64,000 nt of DNA from an uncultured Latescibacterota bacterium (GTDB lineage Bacteria > Latescibacterota > UBA2968 > UBA8231): assembly GCA_951813615.1 (NCBI GenBank), contig OX638377.1, positions 2,418,001-2,482,000 on the forward strand, given 5' to 3'. This document shows, piece after piece, positions 59,541 to 64,000 of the stretch. Made by a program: the position numbers and the translations under genes. Each line of letters opens with the position of its first letter. Position 1 is the first letter of the stretch. The notes under the pieces were generated by a model. It was not told the origin of the DNA, made no database searches, and was given only the letters and a program-made list of their open reading frames with translations.

Positions 59541-60953
59541 CTATTTATCCGCACGCTTGCCGATCGTATCCGCTAGATGATCCATCAAATCATCAAGGGC
59601 CTGCTGCGATGCGCGACCGCGAAACGTTTCAAGGGCCGGGTCGTCGGTCTCCACCATCCATGATTCAAGCGCATTTCTCAGCCCCTGAATTTCAGCGGCA
59701 TAGCTGGGATCATCAATCAGGTTGTTCAGCGCATTGGGATCGTTCGCAAAGTCGTAAAATTCTTCCAAGACGCGATACGTAAACAAGTGGTTGCGCGCCG
59801 CCAATGCTAGATCGTTGGTCGCTGCCTCTTCCATCGCCTGCCAAGACCGACCACTCTGTGACTCATTGCGAAACGCTCGCTCGCCATCGGACCAAGGGTT
59901 AAAAATGTAACCGAACCGCGCATTTTGTACGCACCGCATGGGATAATTGCGCCGCGCCGAAGTCTGGTGAAATTGCGTGAACACCTGCTCGCATCCAGCC
60001 TGCTCTGCACCCCGCAATACCGGCAAAAGCGATTGGCCACTGACGCCGTCTGGAACATCCACGCCCATTGCATCCAGCACCGTAGGCAAATAATCTATCC
60101 CCGAAATAAAATGCTCGGCATCCACGCGCCTGGCCTCAATAACCGCTGGCCAGCGCACCACCCAAGGGGTGCGCGTACTGTTCAAATAACAATTGGTCTT
60201 GGCAAATGGAAACGCCATGCCATTATCCGACAAAAACATCACTAGGGTATTCTCCGCCGCGCCCACCTCATCCAACACATCGAGCAAGCGCCCCACCGTA
60301 TCATCGCAGCGGCGCACAGAATTGTAATACTCGGCTATTTCCAACCGCACATCCGGTATATCCGGCAAAAACCCGGGGACGACTACTTCTTCTGGCGCAA
60401 ACGTGCGCGAGGGTGGCACGGCCGGAGGGTCGAGTTCGCCATACCACTCGGACTTGTCATTGCCATAAAACGGACGATGCGGATCGTGGGAATTGGCCAT
60501 CAGAAAGAATGGCCGGTCGCCATCAATGGCATCCTGCACAAAACTTTTTGCATCCTGATAATACACCTCGGGATTGCGTCCCTGTCCCAAATGGACCTGA
60601 TCGCGTGACATATCCCATTGAAAGGCTTGGTATGGCGTCGAGTGGGGAACTTTGCCCAAAATGCCCACGTCATATCCCTCAGCACGCAAAATAGCGGGCA
60701 GAATAGGTACACCTTCGTAGCGCAAATGATAAAAGCCCTCGCCTCCACTCTGATGCGGATAGCGCCCGGTCATCAACGCCGAGCGGCTTGGTTGGCACAC
60801 CGCAATCGTCACATGACCGTGCTGAAAGCGCAATCCCTCGGCGGCCAAGCGGTCGATATTGGGCGTTGTTCCCTCGGTCGGACACCCAAATGCTCCCACC
60901 GCATCCCAGTTCATATCATCGGCCGTAATTAGCATGATGTTTAGTCTATTCAT
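59541..60953 (-). CDS. Formylglycine-dependent sulfatase
   Basis: 470 residues. The sulfatase signature CQPSRSALMTGR places the formylglycine cysteine at C53; metal-binding ITADDMNWD lies at the N-terminus and FLSDNGMAF in the middle. No signal peptide, so the protein may be cytoplasmic. The family removes sulfate esters from glycans or small molecules. No anaerobic sulfatase maturase or FGE gene is in the window. It heads a pair with the GT39-like membrane protein and is divergent from the DUF547 gene with only 34 bp between. Confidence 0.92.
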   Translation of the reverse strand: MNRLNIMLITADDMNWDAVGAFGCPTEGTTPNIDRLAAEGLRFQHGHVTIAVCQPSRSALMTGRYPHQSGGEGFYHLRYEGVPILPAILRAEGYDVGILGKVPHSTPYQAFQWDMSRDQVHLGQGRNPEVYYQDAKSFVQDAIDGDRPFFLMANSHDPHRPFYGNDKSEWYGELDPPAVPPSRTFAPEEVVVPGFLPDIPDVRLEIAEYYNSVRRCDDTVGRLLDVLDEVGAAENTLVMFLSDNGMAFPFAKTNCYLNSTRTPWVVRWPAVIEARRVDAEHFISGIDYLPTVLDAMGVDVPDGVSGQSLLPVLRGAEQAGCEQVFTQFHQTSARRNYPMRCVQNARFGYIFNPWSDGERAFRNESQSGRSWQAMEEAATNDLALAARNHLFTYRVLEEFYDFANDPNALNNLIDDPSYAAEIQGLRNALESWMVETDDPALETFRGRASQQALDDLMDHLADTIGKRADK

Positions 60954-60987
60954 ACATTTTTATCCCATCCTAATCATTGGAAAAACC

Positions 60988-61803
60988 ATGCGACCACTCT
61001 ACTTCCTGCTCTCGTGCCTGCTCGTCCCAGCCGCCCTTTGCGCGGCCTCTCCCTTTGATCACGGCCTCTTCGACCAAGTGCTGCAAGAATACGTCGATGA
61101 TCAAGGCTTGGTCCGCTATGCCGCCCTAGCCGAAAACCGAGCCCAACTCGACTCCTATGTCGATAGCCTCGGCCTCTATAGCCCAGCAAGCCACCCCGAC
61201 CGCTTCCCCTCCCGCGAACACGAACTGGCCTACTGGATTAATGCGTACAACGCCTTTACCCTACGGGGCGTCATCGACGCCTATCCCACCGCCAGCGTCA
61301 TGGACGCCTTTGCAGCCAGCGGCTTTTTCAACCGCCAGACCTTTGTCGCTGGGGGGCGCGAGATGACGCTGGATCACATTGAAAACCAAATTATCCGCCC
61401 AACCTACCAAGAGCCGCGCATCCACTTCGCGGTCAACTGCGCGGCCCTGAGTTGCCCGCAACTGGACAACCGGGCTTTTACCGCCTCTGATCTCGACGCT
61501 CACTTGGAACAAGCATTAACGCGCTTTGCCCAAGACCCCAACCACGTGCGCCTGCAAGAGAACCGGCTCTACTTATCCAAAGTTCTCGACTGGTACGGAG
61601 AAGATTTCACGGCGTGGTTTCCATCCGACCGCCCCAATCCCAAGAACATGCCCACCATCGTCAACTACCTGCGCCCGTACCTCCTCCCGGACCTAGCCGC
61701 TAAGCTGACCGAGGACCTAGCCATCGAATACAGCGAATACGATTGGACGCTCAACGAAGTAAAAGAAACGGGAAGCCCCCGCTCAGCGGCAGACTCCCCG
61801 TAA
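60988..61803 (+). CDS. Secreted DUF547 family protein
   Basis: 271 residues, signal peptide MRPLYFLLSCLLVPAALCAAS. Hallmarks of DUF547: AYWINAYNAFTLRGVIDAYP near 80-100, IHFAVNCAALSCPQL and LSKVLDWYGEDF. The conserved Cys and His residues are in the NCAALSCP segment and in DHIENQIIRP. The biochemical role is unknown, though some members are proposed transglutaminase/papain-like. The ATG at 60988 leaves 34 bp to the divergent sulfatase start. Confidence 0.88.
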   Translation: MRPLYFLLSCLLVPAALCAASPFDHGLFDQVLQEYVDDQGLVRYAALAENRAQLDSYVDSLGLYSPASHPDRFPSREHELAYWINAYNAFTLRGVIDAYPTASVMDAFAASGFFNRQTFVAGGREMTLDHIENQIIRPTYQEPRIHFAVNCAALSCPQLDNRAFTASDLDAHLEQALTRFAQDPNHVRLQENRLYLSKVLDWYGEDFTAWFPSDRPNPKNMPTIVNYLRPYLLPDLAAKLTEDLAIEYSEYDWTLNEVKETGSPRSAADSP

Positions 61804-61827
61804 TCGTCCCAACGCCATTGGGGAATT

Positions 61828-62670
61828 TTATAAAAAGAACGGATTGTGCTCCCGTTCTTCCCCGACGGTAGTCGCCGGTCCATGGCCGGGAAAGAGCGCG
61901 ACATTTGCGTCTAGACCGAGTAGCTTCTCGGCCACAGCTTGGCGCTGCATCCGGTAGTTGCCTACGCTACGAGTGCCCCCTAGCGAACCCGCGAAAAGCG
62001 CGTCCCCGACAAAGGCCATCTCCGCGTGAACTAAGCTGATACCGCCCGCCGTATGCCCAGGCGTGGAGCGCACCTCAAAGCGCAATTCGCCGATGGATAC
62101 GACCTCGCCTTCTGCTAGTTCACCTGCAATTTGATCGGCCAAGCCGCCCATCAGGGCCAAATCGCCTCGGTGGATTCGCGCGGGTGCGTTCGTGGCCCGA
62201 CCAATCTCGGCGAGGGCGCTGATGTGGTCTTGGTGTCCGTGCGTCAGCAAAATTTGTTCGACCGTTAGCCCGGAGGCGACCAAGCGCTGGAGAATTTTAT
62301 CCGCGTCGAATCCCGGGTCGATGATCGCGGCTTGGCCCGTGGCCGCACAGCCAACGATGTAACCGTTCATCAGAAAGCCGCTGCCGAGCACCATCATCTC
62401 CACCCGCGCCCCGGCAATCGAACGGCCCGCCGGATCGCGCGGGAAAAACGCCTGCGCTGCGCTCGCCTGCAATTTGCCCGAGTGCAAACCGAGCGCTTGG
62501 GCTAGCTGCTCAATGGCATCTGCGGCCGGGATTAGCTCGTAGTCTTCGATCTTTGCAATATCCCCGACCGTCAGCCCCACCTGATCGGCCAGTGCTGCAA
62601 CCGCAATCTCCTGCCCGCGCCGGGCCTTGCCGACGACATCGCCGAATTCATCTTCTAATTGCGTGTACAT
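61828..62670 (-). CDS. HTH-MBL fusion: XRE-like helix-turn-helix plus glyoxalase II-like metallo-hydrolase
   Basis: 280 residues. Residues 10-65 (GQEIAVAALADQVGLTVGDIAKIEDYELIPAADAIEQLAQALGL) resemble an XRE/cro HTH. Residues about 85-280 are a metallo-beta-lactamase fold with LTHGHQDHISAL, STPGHTAGGI, VGDALFAGSLG and PGHGPATTVGEE, like glyoxalase II/persulfide dioxygenase relatives. The HTH could sense a metabolite handled by the hydrolase, or be a pure interaction module. GAGGGAAC ribosome site. Confidence 0.88.
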   Translation of the reverse strand: MYTQLEDEFGDVVGKARRGQEIAVAALADQVGLTVGDIAKIEDYELIPAADAIEQLAQALGLHSGKLQASAAQAFFPRDPAGRSIAGARVEMMVLGSGFLMNGYIVGCAATGQAAIIDPGFDADKILQRLVASGLTVEQILLTHGHQDHISALAEIGRATNAPARIHRGDLALMGGLADQIAGELAEGEVVSIGELRFEVRSTPGHTAGGISLVHAEMAFVGDALFAGSLGGTRSVGNYRMQRQAVAEKLLGLDANVALFPGHGPATTVGEEREHNPFFL

Positions 62671-62676
62671 GTTCCC

Positions 62677-63339
62677 TCAGTATGCGGGCTCAACGGAGCC
62701 GGCTTGCAAAGTGCCCAAAAACTCATCAAAGCTAGCGGCCCATTGCTCGACGGTCTGGGCCGGTCCAGTCATCTTGAAAAACACCGTGCCCGAGCGGTGG
62801 GCGGCGATAGCCCCGAGCATCCGGTAGTCCGCCTGGGGTTCCGCGTCCCCCATCCCCATTCCCGCAGAGAAGGTGCCGCTGACATCAACTCCGGTTATCT
62901 CGATGTCCCCCACCTGCCGCGTCCAACGCCGCCCTTGGGCCGGTTGGCCGTCCTCCTCACTGAACTGGCCGAACCAGCGCTCGATATTGGCCTCCACGCT
63001 CCCACCTTGCCCCGGGCCAAAGAAAAATATGCCCAGCGTCGCTTCTCCAGCCGGGCCGGGGAGGCCGTATTGGGCCACCCGCATGGAACTGGACGGCTGC
63101 TGCGCCACCCAGCCCTTGGGAGCCACTGCGCTGAGCGGCCCCAGCGCCTGTCGCCCGCTCGCCGGCTCCAAGGGAGTCGCTGGCACCGTACTGGTTGTGG
63201 AACGGGCGGTGAATCCCCGCTCGGCCATGGCCGCCGCCGGTTCCTGGTCGCTGAAATTTTGGCTGCACCCGCTAGCCCCAAGGACCCCAGCGCACATCCA
63301 CACAGATCGCAGCCAAGGTCGAAGTACGTCCTTTAGCAT
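62677..63339 (-). CDS. Envelope lipoprotein of unknown function
   Basis: 220 residues from ATG 63339 with GGGGAGG inside the upstream gene's end; the upstream stop shares its A (TGATG). Signal peptide and lipobox LGASGC give a lipoprotein near residue 26. The mature part is Ala/Thr/Ser-rich at first, then a domain (about 60-220) with GPLSAVAPKGWVAQQ and GTVFFKMTGPAQTVEQWAASFDEFL, similar to proteins that fit Gram-negative stress or sigma-factor substrate families. No recognised family. Confidence 0.75.
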   Translation of the reverse strand: MLKDVLRPWLRSVWMCAGVLGASGCSQNFSDQEPAAAMAERGFTARSTTSTVPATPLEPASGRQALGPLSAVAPKGWVAQQPSSSMRVAQYGLPGPAGEATLGIFFFGPGQGGSVEANIERWFGQFSEEDGQPAQGRRWTRQVGDIEITGVDVSGTFSAGMGMGDAEPQADYRMLGAIAAHRSGTVFFKMTGPAQTVEQWAASFDEFLGTLQAGSVEPAY

Positions 63340-63851
63340 CAAAAACCTCCCCAAGCAATGAGGCCGACGAGCGCCGCTAGCACGATCAAGCCTCCTAAGT
63401 AAAGCCAAACCCTGTTTTTCGCGCGCCGCGGCGGCCTTTTACGCGGCTGCCGCCTAGGTCGGTTGAGCGCCAGCGTCCCCACTTTCAGCGGTGGCGACTT
63501 GTGTTGGATGTAGTGAGCCATTTCCTCGTATATGCGACGAATGCTCTGGGCATTCTCGGCCTCCTCGTAATCGGCCAGATGCGACAGCGGCAACCACTGC
63601 ACCGGGGCGACTTCTTGGGAAATGGGAAATTCAATCTGTGCCTTGACTCGCGCCTGTTCGTATCCTAGGAGGCGAACGTAATAGCGCAGCCGACAGCGAT
63701 CGAAATCGACCAAACAACAGCGGTAGCCAATCTTGCATAGCTGACGCAATCCTTCCTCCACATCGCGCAACAAGCCCAAGTCGCGTTCCTGGCGCGCATT
63801 CACTAGCTGCTTGCGCAGCACTTTAACGGTTGTTGGGGTGCCCTCGTTCAT
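63339..63851 (-). CDS. Tail-anchored protein of unknown function
   Basis: 170 residues from ATG 63851. The body is basic and helical, with RKQLVNARQERDLGLLRDVEEGL and a Cys-rich CKIGYRCCLVDFDRC. A very basic Arg/Pro stretch (RPRRQPRKRPPRRAKN) precedes a single C-terminal membrane helix (VWLYLGGLIVLAALVGLIAW). So it is probably cytoplasmic and membrane-anchored. It is translationally coupled to the lipoprotein gene (TGATG). Confidence 0.7.
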   Translation of the reverse strand: MNEGTPTTVKVLRKQLVNARQERDLGLLRDVEEGLRQLCKIGYRCCLVDFDRCRLRYYVRLLGYEQARVKAQIEFPISQEVAPVQWLPLSHLADYEEAENAQSIRRIYEEMAHYIQHKSPPLKVGTLALNRPRRQPRKRPPRRAKNRVWLYLGGLIVLAALVGLIAWGGF

Positions 63852-63877
63852 CGTCCGCCTGCGAACTGTGGAGCGCG

Positions 63878-63908
63878 AAAATAAGGCCGTTTTCGCCCGT
63901 GCTGTCAA
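63878..63908 (-). promoter_or_regulatory. Putative promoter of the tail-anchored protein/lipoprotein pair
   Basis: On the minus strand: TTGACA (63908-63903), 19-nt spacer, TATTTT (63883-63878), 26 nt before the ATG at 63851. Confidence 0.4.
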
Positions 63909-63943
63909 CTTTCTTGCCGCGCGCCTTTTGCGCAGGCTGTGGT

Positions 63944-63973
63944 TTGACAAATTAGCTACACATCGGTTAAGAT
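63944..63973 (+). promoter_or_regulatory. Promoter pointing out of the right edge
   Basis: Perfect TTGACA at 63944-63949, 18-nt spacer, TAAGAT at 63968-63973. The gene it would drive starts beyond base 64000. Confidence 0.5.
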
Positions 63974-64000
63974 AGCCGCCAACTTGCACCCGTCTCCTAG

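Noticed and set aside
1..64000. tRNA or rRNA genes
   Set aside because: No cloverleaf or conserved rRNA segment was recognised by eye; a covariance search would be needed to exclude a tRNA in the 31-kb gap region.

Overview
The window looks like the genome of a Gram-negative bacterium of the FCB superphylum, most likely an uncultured candidate-phylum lineage such as Latescibacterota. Supporting signs are a TonB-dependent receptor paired with a DUF4249 lipoprotein, two proteins with the C-terminal sorting/FlgD-like motif 'LGQNYPNPFN', a DUF6785/DUF6784 membrane protein, a sulfatase and a CotH protein. The phylum is an inference. No rRNA, tRNA, CRISPR array or intact insertion sequence was seen. 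Most genes are tightly packed in operons with 4-nt overlaps, and GTG and TTG starts are common.

Layout. 1-8762 (minus): a three-gene coupled operon of a DUF6785 membrane protein, a 1466-residue fusion of a degenerate M28 peptidase and an FtsX-like permease, and an OPT-like transporter running off the left edge. 8867-9994: M42-like aminopeptidase. 10017-13577: giant secreted protein with dockerin, TolB and WD40 repeats. 13644-16389 (minus): sugar isomerase-like, LarA-like and SDR operon. 16520-19799: DUF4249 and TonB receptor pair, with a promoter block that is duplicated in front of the isomerase operon. 20180-30938: MFS exporters, glutamate dehydrogenase, a GRDP-like protein and a Cys-tailed partner, RidA, FtsH, a lone dihydrolipoyl acyltransferase, Nudix and a histone-deacetylase-like amidohydrolase.

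31235-36874 looks foreign. A truncated Tat-lipoprotein gene ends inside a 15-bp sequence that recurs as the arms of a palindromic element at 36813-36860. Between the two lie four plus-strand genes with different codon usage: a HlyD-like adaptor, a VTC polyphosphate polymerase domain, DUF4956 and CotH.

36871-41562 (minus): BaiN-like flavoprotein, MocA, XdhC, nitrilase and methyltransferase in one run. 41706-45321: an unrecognised beta-sandwich/barrel protein, HemE and a small protein. 45334-49822 (minus): 2-oxoacid:ferredoxin oxidoreductase flanked by two CBS-domain proteins, preceded by a short leader ORF and hairpin. 49954-54017: a degenerate UvrA-like ATPase coupled to a GT39/TPR membrane protein. 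54135-57455: a single-chain MmeI-like restriction-modification enzyme followed by two orphan antitoxin-like genes. 57489-63851: GT39-like membrane protein, sulfatase, DUF547, HTH-MBL hydrolase and two envelope proteins.

The best candidates for something undescribed are the VTC/DUF4956/CotH/HlyD cargo with its palindromic boundary element, the pseudo-peptidase/FtsX/DUF6785 operon, the WD40 giant with an internal sorting-type domain, and the CBS-flanked oxidoreductase operon with its leader.
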